Source of the DNA: Centroberyx gerrardi
Lineage: Eukaryota; Chordata; Actinopteri; Beryciformes; Berycidae
Assembly: GCF_048128805.1 (NCBI RefSeq)
Contig: NC_136010.1
Span: 24,320,980-24,384,979 of the forward strand
Length of the DNA stretch: 64,000 nucleotides
Direction of reading: 5' to 3'
The notes below the pieces were generated by a model. The model ran no database searches and was not told the DNA's origin. It saw only the letters and a program-made list of their open reading frames with translations. This document shows positions 1-10,911 of the stretch, piece by piece; within the stretch, counting starts at the first letter, position 1, and each line of letters opens with the position of its first letter. The position numbers were made by a program, and so were the translations under genes.

Positions 1-1501
1 TACACAGTGTAGCTCTGCTGTAATGTGTACCATACATAATAACATTCACTATTATTCATAAATATGGTACTCACTCCCACTCAGACATTGACATTTTGTA
101 CCAAGTCGGCAATCGTAACAGAATACTGTCTGACCTGTCACCTGCCTAATTTCACATAATTCTCAATGCTACAATTAAGTGAAATTAAGTGCTGCGCATT
201 TATTAATAGTTACATTTATTTGATAAAATTTTGCAACAGTTGGATGTTGATGCAATGACAAAAAAACATGCCCTTGTTGCATCGCTTGACATGAGCATCT
301 AAAGACACTTTCCTTTAATAAGGAAGCGCATGATAGTGCAGAAACTTTACAAACTATTCGTTATGATGGAAATAGCAAAGGCAAATGTTTTTGTCAGAAT
401 AATTAGACGAACAGTTTTGAGCTGTCATTGGTCATCACTGAGATTGCTACAGTGTGGTAGTACAACAGCTGATTAAATGCAGTGTTTTGGGTTCAGCAAG
501 CACTGCACTTTGGTCACAGCTGTCAAAGCAGATAGGTAAAGTTCAACAGCATCATATATTGTAATTAGTCTTTATCATATAAAATTACATAGCGTGAAAT
601 ATTGAGGGGTGGCAGTCCCGATCACATAGCGGTACGCAGCAATCATATTCTCTACACATTCAGTGTAGTCCGCTTTCCCCACTGATTAGCATTTCATTTG
701 CAAAAATCAACATTAAATGTAACTAATAGATCAAAATTCACAAAGGTGATGCTATTCGATGTAGTCTGACCACTGCAACAAAACTAGAATTATTTTATGT
801 TTTATATTAAAGTATTCTGTTATGTATGAATGTGTTCATTTATTGGGTTAAAGATCATTTTGAATACTATGTTATTAGTCCATATCTTATCAATTACAGA
901 GTTAAAGAAATTGTGGTTAAGCAGAGTTTCACTGATTTTAGCAGCTGTAAAAATCTTATGTCTTGCACCTTTAAACCTATCCATGTAATTTCAAGACACT
1001 CTTCACAGCTCTGCCAATACAGTCTCAGTCTCAGAGAGGGTCCTGTTTCTGGCCTTGGGAGACAGGAGTGAATGCTCAATTACACTATATGAACAAAACC
1101 TAAGGGCATAGTAACTTATGCATGCTGAAGTTCAGATTGATCAATAGGATTGGCTCCTTAAAATCCCCAACTTCCCCTTGAAGTTATTTCAGCAGGCGAT
1201 GGTGTGTCGTTGGCTGATGTTTGTCTGCTGATGAGGCCAAGAGGCTGCTGGCTACTGGAGAGGCCGGGCTGTCAACGTGACGGCTTATTAGCACGACCTC
1301 TTGGAAAGCTAACCGACACAGGCTGGCAGCACAGACCCACCGTGAGGGGTCGATGGGGGTCATGTTTCCACATCGGCTACAAAAACCCCAATAATTACTT
1401 ACCAAGTCCAACTCCTTATAGTGCCGCACTGTGTGGCTGGAAGGGGATCAGTATCTGTCAACCTGAAGTAGTGCAGAGCCAGAGAGGGGGGAGTGGAATA
1501 G
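1..1501. other. Intergenic, no gene recognised
   Basis: AT-rich sequence on both strands. The only open frames are short (under about 100 codons) and show no recognisable motif. I see no RNA gene, long repeat or splice-bounded exon here. Confidence 0.5.
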
Positions 1502-1509
1502 GATAGGAC

Positions 1510-2002
1510 TAGTGTTGTCACAACAACCAAGCTTTAAATACTAATTCAATACTGTTGTAAAAGACTGAATTCAATAGTGAATTTTATAAAGGTTTGATAC
1601 TTTCACCAACATGTTCTGCAAGATGAAATTCCATTTCTACGTCACCTCTCTAAAGGGCGAATGCATGTGGACTGGAATTATTAAAAGAAGAAGGATTGGA
1701 CTGCTGCAGTCAGAGTCAAACCACTGAAAATACTGAACAGTATCAAACAGTTCACCACGTCTTAAGTCCACATAAACTGGTTGACAAACTGGTGCAAGGA
1801 ACCAAATATGGAACTGTTTAAATTGCAGAGAGGACAGGCACCCAACCAACATTAAACCCCTGTGGAAAAGCTGCTGGAAAAGTCAAGTGTGGTAACTCAT
1901 TGCTTGATGGTTTTCCGTGTTTGTTGTAGTATCATAGTAATATCACATTTTTAGATATTCAATTTAGTGTTGTTATCAGAGTAAAACTTTGTGACAACAC
2001 TA
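1510..2002. mobile_element. Non-autonomous hAT element (MITE), about 493 bp
   Basis: The element begins TAGTGTTGTCACAA and ends with the reverse complement TTGTGACAACACTA, a 14-bp terminal inverted repeat. It is flanked on both sides by the same 8 bases, GATAGGAC (1502-1509 and 2003-2010), the target-site duplication length expected of hAT transposons. The interior is AT-rich and has no transposase reading frame, so it would have depended on a transposase in trans. The perfect duplication and near-perfect termini suggest a fairly recent insertion. Confidence 0.85.
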
Positions 2003-2010
2003 GATAGGAC

Positions 2011-5000
2011 TGGCCATAGTATTATCAATTTCCTTTGGGGATAAAAGAAATGCAACAGAATTTATAGAACACACTGGTCTGCATCTGCCTCCCACTGCCC
2101 CTCCTCTCTTTCTCCATTTCTGCAGCGTTGGCACATACAGGACAACAGTGTGAAAGAAGAGTAGCTCAGAGTGCGTAATGGAGTGGCTAAACTTTAATGG
2201 AGGAAAGAGTTAGTTTTTAAAAGGTTCAATTTTTCTGATCGTGTTAATTCATGTAACTGTCCATTTTCTATCTATGAAAGAGGCTTTGTAGTTGTGTCAC
2301 AAATCTCCCAGCTACTACGTCTAGTGCAACCATTGGAGAATTAGCTGTGCGTAAATAATGGTTAACTATATAAAAACCAAGCTAGAAAAAGAGACACTGA
2401 AAAAGATTGTTGTGGTGTGGATGAAGGTCCATTCAGTAATGTAAAAGTGAATAAACAGCACAGAAATTAACATGTCTATTCAAGTCTGTTGAGGCGGCCA
2501 AGTTGGCCAAGATCTGAAGACCTCCAATATGGCCGCCAGAGGGTGCGTAATGTCTTTTCAACACTTGAAATGCTATTGCTTCAAATGTAGAACTTAGGAG
2601 ACCATCTGAAACATTTCTCACTATAATGAAAAATGGCAATAGAAGTCAATATTGCTATATCATCTTTTATATTAATTATACAGCCTTACAAAAACACTGC
2701 TCTTCGAAAAGTTGCCCTTATTTGACCTTTAAAAAGTCCCACTAAGTATCAGTTGGATCTTTTTTTTTTTTCCTCCATGAGGGCCAAGGGAAGGGATGGG
2801 CTCTCCCTTGCGACGAGACAAAAGAGGAGCTTCCACGTCACTTTACATTCATGCCGGTGGCTTTCCAAACCCTCCAGCCTGTCTCGCTCGGTAATCCTGC
2901 TCCCAGAGCTCAATCCCTCAAAGCAGAGGTCCAGCGGGGTGTAATGACACAACATGAGAGACAGGAATCCACCATCACACTCTGACACCTGTTTCACACA
3001 GCTTTTGCTCTTTTCATTTACACAATAAACACCACATTCCTTTGCAATTACCAGAACTTCTTTCCCCTCCTATTTATGTCCTACAGCTGTTTTCCAGTCT
3101 GGGATAAACTTGTAACAGAAGAAAATTTCATCTTATTGTTCTTTACTTTTCCGACTCTTAAAACATACTTCCTCGTGTTCGAGCTCAAGAAAGATTTAAC
3201 GGTGGCCCACAAGCATTCAGCATCAACTTTTAGAATGTCAAATCTGAAAAAAGGAAAATGTGCGCAGATGCAACACCATTATTTCAGTTTTCTCAAGACT
3301 ATTTTAATGGAATTTCAGACAGTAGAAGAACTAGGCGACTTTTCATGGGGCATTTTGGTATGTTGGACCTTCACTAAGATTCTTTTTGACTCAAGTAAGA
3401 AGTAATACTAACAAATAAAGTGCGAAATAGATTTTAGTTGTTGATTCAGTATTGACTTGTAGAACTGTCTACACTGTACATGGGGAGATAATAGTGGTGA
3501 GAGTGAAAACTATGATTATAATAGTCATTCTTATACATCCAATAATTGGGATCATTTGCAGTGAGTTAAATCACAGTGAAATTAACCTATTCCTCCTTTT
3601 GGTGGGGACCCTCTGGAGCCCCCTCAAGGACTCCTGGAGCCCCTCAAGGACCCCTCAAGGGCCCCTGAAACCCCCTTGGCTAACAACAACAACAAACTAT
3701 CCCCTCTCCTTGTGCATAGCTTCTCTCCCTACGCAGAGCGGCTCATTTGAGTTTTTAGAATTTCATTTCCCCCACCTTACAGTTGGATGCAGTACCAGCC
3801 CCGCTATGCCTGTCTCAGAAAGACAGGCTCTACCTCTGGCAAGGCTCCAACAATCTGCAGAATGGAGGCTTAATACCCCGCGGGCTGACAGCTGCATGGA
3901 TTATCTCCCCTTGCTTGCTGTCATTGACGCCCCTGTATTGTGCCTTTCCCTGTAAAAGCGGCACCAGATTTAGGAAGGAGGGTAAGGGAGGGAGGATTAG
4001 GGGTTAACATTCTGAAGTTCGGAAGTCAGGTGCTTCTGCTTTTGAAGTCTCAGTGACATGCACAAGTGCTTTGTGGCTTGCTGTGTGCAGTTTATCTATA
4101 TTAATAGTATGTAATCAGCCTGCATGAGACCCTCTCACCACTGTCAGTGGGCTGACATTTATTATACAAGGGAACGGTGACCTTCCTCGGGCAAATAATT
4201 CAAGTATTTGATGTTTTGGTTTGAAAGAATGGGGTGTGAGACACTACCAGCAGTGAGCTTTTTCCCCTCATTCATACTAACCAATCTAAAGAGCACTAGA
4301 CTTCATGACATGGCAGAAAGTCAAAGGGATAAACAGCATGTAACCACATTCAAACAAAAAAATTAACTAATTAAGAATTCTTATCATCTTTTAAAAAATT
4401 ACGGAATACAACTACCCAGCATTTGACAATTCATATCACCAGATAATTGCTTGGACTGTTCAAACGTGTGCAGCCATGTGGAACCCAGACTAGGCTGCAG
4501 TCTGTATGAAATAAAGTGAACGGCTACATTCAGTAGCCGGTGACTTCTCCAATTCATTGTTCATGGGACGAGTCCAGAGCTGTTTTTATTTATATTGTAA
4601 AGAAAACAGATCAGAAAAGAGAACAAGCCATGTGAACAAGGTTTGTCACCTGGGGAAATGCATCACAGAGCGCTGCTCCCAAGTCAGCTCATTGAGTTGT
4701 TTTGTTTACCTCCGCAAAACTTGACTCAACCTTAGAACGGTTGGCCTAACATTTTTAACAACATTGGCCTAACATTTATCTCTGTAGCAGGATTCTGGAA
4801 TGTTATTGTGGATCTATTATTGTGTTAATGGAAAGACGTTTAAAAGTTTATATTTCAACAAACTGATGTGCCTATGACAGTAAAAGCAACTTAGCAAATA
4901 TGGAAAATGTCTTGCAGCTCCATTTTTCAGAAAATTATATTATATTTTCTAAAGCTACAAGTCGTGCTTTTTCAGCTTTTCATTTCTTTCTCTGCTATGA

Positions 5001-5100
5001 TACTGAACAGTGTAATTTTATTTTGTAAAATAAATACAGCGATCTTTTGATTTTATGTTTGAGTGATCTTTAGGCTACATGAAAACAAAAAGTCCATTGG
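2011..5100. other. Intergenic, no gene recognised
   Basis: No convincing exon seen. The stretch holds a short C-rich imperfect repeat at about 3605-3680 (CCCCTCAAGGA-like units) and open frames of up to 167 codons (3452-3955, plus strand) without any known domain or splice context. Those frames are most likely chance ORFs. Confidence 0.45.
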
Positions 5101-5487
5101 TTAGTAGTTGCATTCCCAATTATTACTTTCAGCTCCACTTCCCCTCCTCCTGACCTCTTCACCCTCACTGGCCCCAATTTGACCCCAAACCTCACTCAGG
5201 TCGTCATGGCAACCGTCTCCAGAGGCCGGTTGTATTTGAGTCGGGCCTGGCAACACTTCACTGCACCAAATCCTTGATGACAAATTTAAGACAGACAGAG
5301 TGTCAGACAAGTGATGATGAACGCTATCCTGATCCCCATCGACTGATACTGAAGTGGCAGCAGTTTGGTGTTTGGGGCTCTGCTGCCCCACCAGGATCAA
5401 CTCCACTTGTTTTCCTGGATCAAATAACATGACTGAACACTGATGTGCTTTCGTACTGTTTTGGGCAGGCTTTACTTTCACAGCCAA
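5101..5487 (-). other. Unassigned open reading frame, 129 codons, possible terminal exon
   Basis: A minus-strand frame stays open for about 128 residues and ends at a TAA (5101-5103). It is not repeat-like: composition is balanced and mildly acidic, with features such as CHDDLSEVWGQIG near the C-terminal end, and it reads more like a cytoplasmic tail or terminal exon than random AT-rich sequence. However, there is no ATG at its beginning, an in-frame stop lies shortly upstream, no strong polypyrimidine-AG acceptor is evident, and I could not find partner exons between 5.5 and 9.4 kb. I do not recognise the family. It could be a last exon of an unannotated minus-strand gene, an old pseudogene, or a chance ORF. 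Confidence 0.2.
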
Positions 5488-6086
5488 TGTTGGGCATGTG
5501 TTAGTTTATCTTTCTCTTCTGTTTATGGCAAAACAGTAAGAGAGGAGCTAACATGAACATCAAAGTAGTGTGGTAAGTTAGTTGCATTGGTTTGAAAAGT
5601 CCACACATCTTCTGGTGCGTTCACATGCTGATGGGAAGCTCCAACATCCGGGACTTCAAAGTCGGCTCCCAAACATGTGTTCACTAGGGGTGAGTCGATA
5701 ACGTCATAGCCAGAATCAGATCCGTATCCAGAAAATTAGCCCCAATACTCGTGATCATATGATTGGATTGAAAAGAAAGTGTCAAAATAGGCAGTACTGC
5801 TGCGGACTGAAGCTACTGTGTGAAAAAAAAGCTACCTGTGTGTTGTTGGCTGCACATAGGGCTAAAAGTTAATTTAGTATGGATGTGAATGCTTAAAATT
5901 ATCGTTGTATTAATTGATTAAGTATAGACCGTTTTATGTAAACACTTTTGAGTTGCTAGGAGATGAGTGAAAAAATTCGGTCAGTTGTTTACACTAGGAA
6001 GTGGCAAGAAGTTTTCAAGTTGAAAAAAAACTTCAATTGCTGGAGATCATGGATAAACTGGGACAAACACATTCTCAAATATAAGA
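5488..6086. other. Intergenic with degraded repeat
   Basis: Contains a short stretch at about 5684-5705 (ACTAGGGGTGAGTCGATA) resembling the terminus of old hAT-type repeats. No matching second terminus was found. No gene seen. Confidence 0.3.
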
Positions 6087-6199
6087 ACGTTTACATTCCC
6101 TAAGGACGACGAAAGGCGCTGTGCAAGGATCAACGTACTGAAGAGAAAGGGATGGAAGATCAGAAACTGTTGCATTCACAGCACTCACTTCATCACAGG
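6087..6199 (+). pseudogene. THAP-domain-like exon fragment
   Basis: A plus-strand frame reads TFTFPKDDERRCARINVLKR followed by KGW and, about ten residues on, CCIHSTHF. This matches the middle of a THAP zinc-coordinating DNA-binding domain: the F-P-K-D core, basic helix, invariant Trp and C-terminal C-x2-H-F motif. The frame runs directly into a good splice donor (ACAG|GTAAAG, about 6198-6204), as expected for a THAP exon. The final motif reads H-S-T-H-F where family members have C-S-x-H-F, so one metal ligand may be lost. The N-terminal C-x2-4-C pair is not visible upstream, and no downstream exon was recognised. It may be a relic of a THAP gene or of a P-element-like transposon. Confidence 0.5.
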
Positions 6200-6204
6200 T
6201 AAAG

Positions 6205-7085
6205 TTACAAAACCAGACCATTATACACAGATTTACAGTGACGTTCATTGCTGCCTAAATATTAATAGCTAGCTATGTAAACTACTTCAACCAACTTAGC
6301 AACCGCAGCAGCAGCATAACTGCCGTTGTGCTACGCTAAATCATCAACATCATTACAAAACATGACAAAACAACATCACCATATCAAGCCATTCTAACAT
6401 CATGGAGCTATAGCTAGTTTGATGCTAAAATATTAAACCTGTTCGTTTCTAATAAATGATCAAGTGATGATAGGGAAATAGGGTAAATATTCAAAAATTC
6501 TAAAAAAAAAGTATGGTATGCATGGAAAATGGTCTGTAGTAGCTAATGTAAAGTATACATGCAGTAGTGTAGTAAATGGGCTAAAACTGATATGCGGAAT
6601 ACCCAACACGTCATCATTTTGAGAATATTTTTTCCACTGTCAGGCGGGCGGCGTCAAAAAATTGGGATTTGCACATGAAATCCAGTTGGACAACATTGTG
6701 ATGTACTGTCAAGATTACAACAAGGATGGATGTGTTTCATCATAAAATTGCCCTGAACATTGACAGCTGAAAAAGTGCGTTCAGGGTTTCATCCCCTTAA
6801 AGTCATAATTGGGTTGGTGGTTAGGAACGTTGACTAAAGACTGGGGGAATCGCAACACACAGGTACTATCTTGCAAACTGGAGTGGCTTTCAAACTAAAT
6901 TACAAGTTTGTATAACTCATGCTGACTAAAGGTTCGATGTCATCAGTAGAAAGACCAACAATCCATTTGACACTCCAGTTCAAATTTCACCATTCACTTC
7001 TACAGTGGTATTGCACTGAGCCTCAATAATCTGTTTACAATAAGACCTGACTGATTTTCACACATTTCATAATAGCCCCTTATAC
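6205..7085. other. Intergenic, nothing recognised
   Basis: AT-rich, without supported exons, tandem arrays or element termini. Confidence 0.4.
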
Positions 7086-7262
7086 TAGATTGTTGGGGCT
7101 GTAGGGGTGAGTAGTGAGCAGGGAGTTCCCCCTTCAAGCAGAAGACCTGGGTTTCAAACCCCCAGCCTGCTGGAGTGTCCTTGAGCAACTGAATCCCTAC
7201 CAGCTGCAGGAGTGTTGTTCTGTATCTGACCCTGACCTCTGACCTCCCTGTGGAGGGGGGCA
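7086..7262 (-). repeat. Dispersed fish repeat, SINE/LINE-tail-like
   Basis: Read on the minus strand, this carries the phrases AGGGATTCAGTTGCTCAAGG and CTGGGGGTTTGAAACCCAGG, a pattern seen many times in teleost genomes at the ends of dispersed retroelements. An 87-codon minus-strand frame here is a by-product of the repeat. Exact family and boundaries cannot be set without a repeat library. Confidence 0.45.
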
Positions 7263-9578
7263 AGAGAAAAGACTATTTTACAAAGTCAACAAAATATTAC
7301 ATTACATTAATGCCATCACTCCAGACGTTGCATAGCAACACTGATAAAAGCAACAACCAGTGACTTTCAGTATCAGTTTTGTCAGTGGCGTTAGAGATAA
7401 AGTATGCTGCACAGCACTGCTATAAAAGGACAGAGAAAACAGAAGGGCTGTTCAATTCAATGGCAGTTATGAAACAGTTTTCAAAAACAAAGGAAAAACA
7501 CTCCTGAAAATTGAAATATGCTGTGCTTTGTACTGGTGAAATAAGAAGGGTTAAGATGCATTTTCTGAATAGAAAAAAAGATAGTACAAGCATACTATTC
7601 AGAGAGATACAAGGACATAATCAGCTGCAGATCATTTAGCCATAAACTGATGACAAACGTAAGCAAATCTACCATCGCTCTACTTTCCCCTGCTGTCTAT
7701 GCATTTTAAATGCAAAACCATTACATGTTTTGACTAAAATGACAGAATTCCTTTGGAGTGTAACCTTTAATATTTCAACTGTGGCTGAAAGGGGCAAAAA
7801 ATGGCTAAGAGCTTTTCCATGTTTTCTGAGAGGCAGAGTGTCTCACCTTGGCACAGCAGTGTTCAGTATGTTAATGGTGACCATGTCTATCTTGACTGAA
7901 AAAAGGAAGGCTATTCAAACCCTGTTCTGAAGGCAAGAGATTCGTGAAATCACCCTGAAACTAAGAGAAAAGTACAAAAAAATATGAATATGTATGTGGA
8001 ACCCTTTAACAGGTAGGTGCTTCTAGTTGTGTGTATGACTGATGCTAGGCCTGCCTTGTTAAGTTTTGAGCTCAAGTAGGTCTATCTCGGACAATACTGG
8101 CTCTAGCATTGAATAAAACCTTGTACTTTACTTCTCCAGCCTGAAAATGAATAATTGAACAGAAGACGTGTTATTAAACAGCTTGACGTGGTCTAGCTTA
8201 AAAGGAAACCTAAATGTCCCTGAAGAGGATATTAATTATTTCAGCTGGTAAATCAGGAAGAAAAAGGATCGTTTTTAACCGAGATAGCCTACATTATGTA
8301 TAGCACTTCAGCCAGGCAGTCAGTATTAATAATACATAGAGCCACTGAGAGGCTTATAATCTGACCTCTTTGAAACTTTGTTTAACGGTCCAGGCCACTG
8401 CGAGGCTCGAGCCTCCAAGTGAAAGGAAAAAGACAGATTTAGGGGTTTTGAACCTTCAAACAGGGAAACATATAAAGACATAGTGGAACAAATGGAGACT
8501 GGAAACGACAGGCAGTTTTTTTCCAAACCACCCTGAGCATTCACCCATTTGAAGAACAGGCTTAGACCTATTAAAGTTTAGAAATGTCTCAGTGTTTTAA
8601 CTAAATTCAACAAGCAGCTGCGAAAAGAAAAGAAAGGAAAAGCCGCATCCTTCCAGTGTTTGACTGTCACTCCAGCTGCACACTGATAAGAGACGAAGAA
8701 CGAAAAATGATACTCAAGTGAAAATGAAAACATGAGATAAAGATGTGTATGCTATGCTAATTTTCAAGAAATTAAGTCACAAACTCACTGGAAATGCTGC
8801 TGCAGGTGACTTCAGGTCTGGCTGCTGTTCCGCTGCTTCCTCCAACTCATAAATTTCCTTTCACAATCCGACAGTGTAACGTAAGGAATGCCTTACATTG
8901 GAAATCACTGTTTTATTTCCATAAAAACTCTCGGGGAGACTCCACGAATCCAGCCGCTGGTAAATCCCGATAACTGTAAACTTGACTGTACCGGCAGGTG
9001 TTTCCATCGACACTGACTGACTGACTGAGTGACTGACTGAGTGACTGCAGCGGTGTCCCAGTCTAACCAGCCATGTTACACCAAGGCATCCCAGTTTAAC
9101 CACCTCGGTGCCAGACTGAACAGCCTCGCTTGGCTCCAACACGCGCTGCTCTTGTTATTTTTATGGGGACTGACAGTTGTGAGGAGGGAGGTGCAGGTTA
9201 AAATGTAGGCTAATAGTTGAAGTGAAGAATGCAACTCCCTCAAAAGCATCAAAAGTCAGCGCTACAGTAAACAAACTCTTCGATTTTTTAGGTTAAAACG
9301 ACACTAAACTCTCTGCTCAATTAACCCTCCATAGACTAAGCCCATTTAAAGGTTTTGTAAGATTAAGACATCTTCTGCGCTCGATTAAGCTGTGTTCCCC
9401 TCTCGTGGTGGGAGAGACTGGGGGAGGGCATTACCATGAAGCCACGCTGTGTAATTGTGTCCCTGTCTTTGTGCCATGCAGCAAGGCATGGCAGCAGAAG
9501 AAAAGCAGTCTGGGATTCCAAGGATTCCAGGCCGTCCAGTAAGAAGCGGGCTAACCATGAGGGGGATTAAAATGGGAA
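7263..9578. other. Intergenic, nothing firmly supported
   Basis: No coding exon recognised. A short GACT/GAGT-type simple repeat lies at about 9014-9048. On the minus strand a possible donor (CCA|GTGAGT) lies at about 8795, but without a partner exon it is not called. Confidence 0.35.
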
Positions 9579-9760
9579 TTAAAGGAAAAATACACCATAA
9601 AACACTTTGACACAGCTACTGGCAATGCAGCCTAACAATTAGATTTCTGTGTCCATACTTGTTGTTTGGTGGTGTATTGTTTTTATTAGTGTGGATTGGC
9701 CAAACGTAGATGACGTCATGTCCAGATATTTCCAGCACAGCTACAATGGAGTTTGATAGC
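9579..9760. repeat. TTAA-bounded MITE family, copy 1 (left arm)
   Basis: Begins TTAAAGGAAAAATACACCAT and continues with the same interior order as the fuller copy at 56401-56960 (AAAACACTT, GTTGTTTGGTGGTGT, TTTTTATT, GGATTGGCC). I could not place the right terminus, so this copy is diverged or truncated. Confidence 0.55.
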
Positions 9761-10669
9761 GGAAACATTTTCAGCTATGGTACATGGTATGTTTTATATC
9801 TGATTGCAACCATTATAATGTGAAAAATACCGGAATGTGACACTGACTTTACCTGACAGATACCATGACAGATTTCTTCACTTCAATTTACTAATTGGAA
9901 TGCACTTTTACACACGCACTCATCTCACATTTCCTCTTATACCTTGCAGTAGTAGAAAATAACTGGAAATAACTACTGTAATATGGATAAGATGTCAAAT
10001 ATTTATCCATATATATAATGAGCTCATTCCATTTAATCCTTCCTGGAATGTGCTTTTCAGGTCATGGAAGAAGGTCACTTACATCCTTAACTGCCTTTTG
10101 GTAAGACTGCACTAAGTATTTTACAATCTCAAAAGAGGCTTGCATTTTGATTTTCATGTATGTCTCTTTAAAGCCAGAATATCTTCATTTAATCAAGGGG
10201 AGGCTTTAGATTTAGATTTGTATTTTATTTTATACAGTATGTTGCAGCAATCTTGAGAATGTTAGAGCAGGTACTGACAAAATGATATAATTCCTTTATC
10301 TACAGGAATATCAGAGGCAGTAGCAATCTAGGGTGATGACAGAAAAGCCTTAAAAAACTTAAATGCAGAGTGTGAGTTTGATACACTTGATTAGAGGTGT
10401 AAAGCTATGAGAGAACACCAAATTAAGGGTGTGTCTTATGATTGGCCCTCAGAACAGGCCGATCATCATTATTATTATTTTAGGAAAGTTACAGTTAATT
10501 TGCATATTGTGTAAAACGAAAATATATACTTTTCTTTAATACAAATTGCAGCTTTTATCCCAAGTACAATCCACATTAGTACTTAAAAGCTTATTTACCA
10601 TCCTTTGATTCTGGTATCATTTAGTTTTCAGTAATTTCAAGTAAACATTATTTGTGTTATATTTATATG
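9761..10669. other. Intergenic, AT-rich
   Basis: No gene or bounded repeat seen. Confidence 0.4.
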
Positions 10670-10911
10670 GTGAAACCAACCGAGGTCATTTTGACCCCAA
10701 TATAAAATAATTGAAATAAACCCACAGTCATTCAAACTTCAACACTTTTTAATTTTATTTGTCTTTCAATACAAAAGTAGATAGAGACCTTGGTCTCAGT
10801 ATGACCCCCTGTCAAAATAAAGGTTGAATAAATGTAATTCAAATTTAGATTTTTCAATTTGTACATAATATAAAATGAATGGTGTTTACATAGAACTATG
10901 AACACCACACG
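10670..10911. mobile_element. Probable 3' terminal region of the piggyBac element
   Basis: Between the transposase C-terminus and unique-looking DNA lies sequence with phrases such as ACCGAGGTCATTTTGACCCC and a second GACCCC-type stretch near 10803, which resemble subterminal sequence of fish piggyBac elements. I could not identify a clean TTAA-flanked terminal repeat, so the outer edge is approximate. Confidence 0.35.

Noticed and set aside
3452..3955. 167-codon plus-strand ORF
   Set aside because: No recognisable motif, repeat-like C-rich centre, no splice context; most likely chance.
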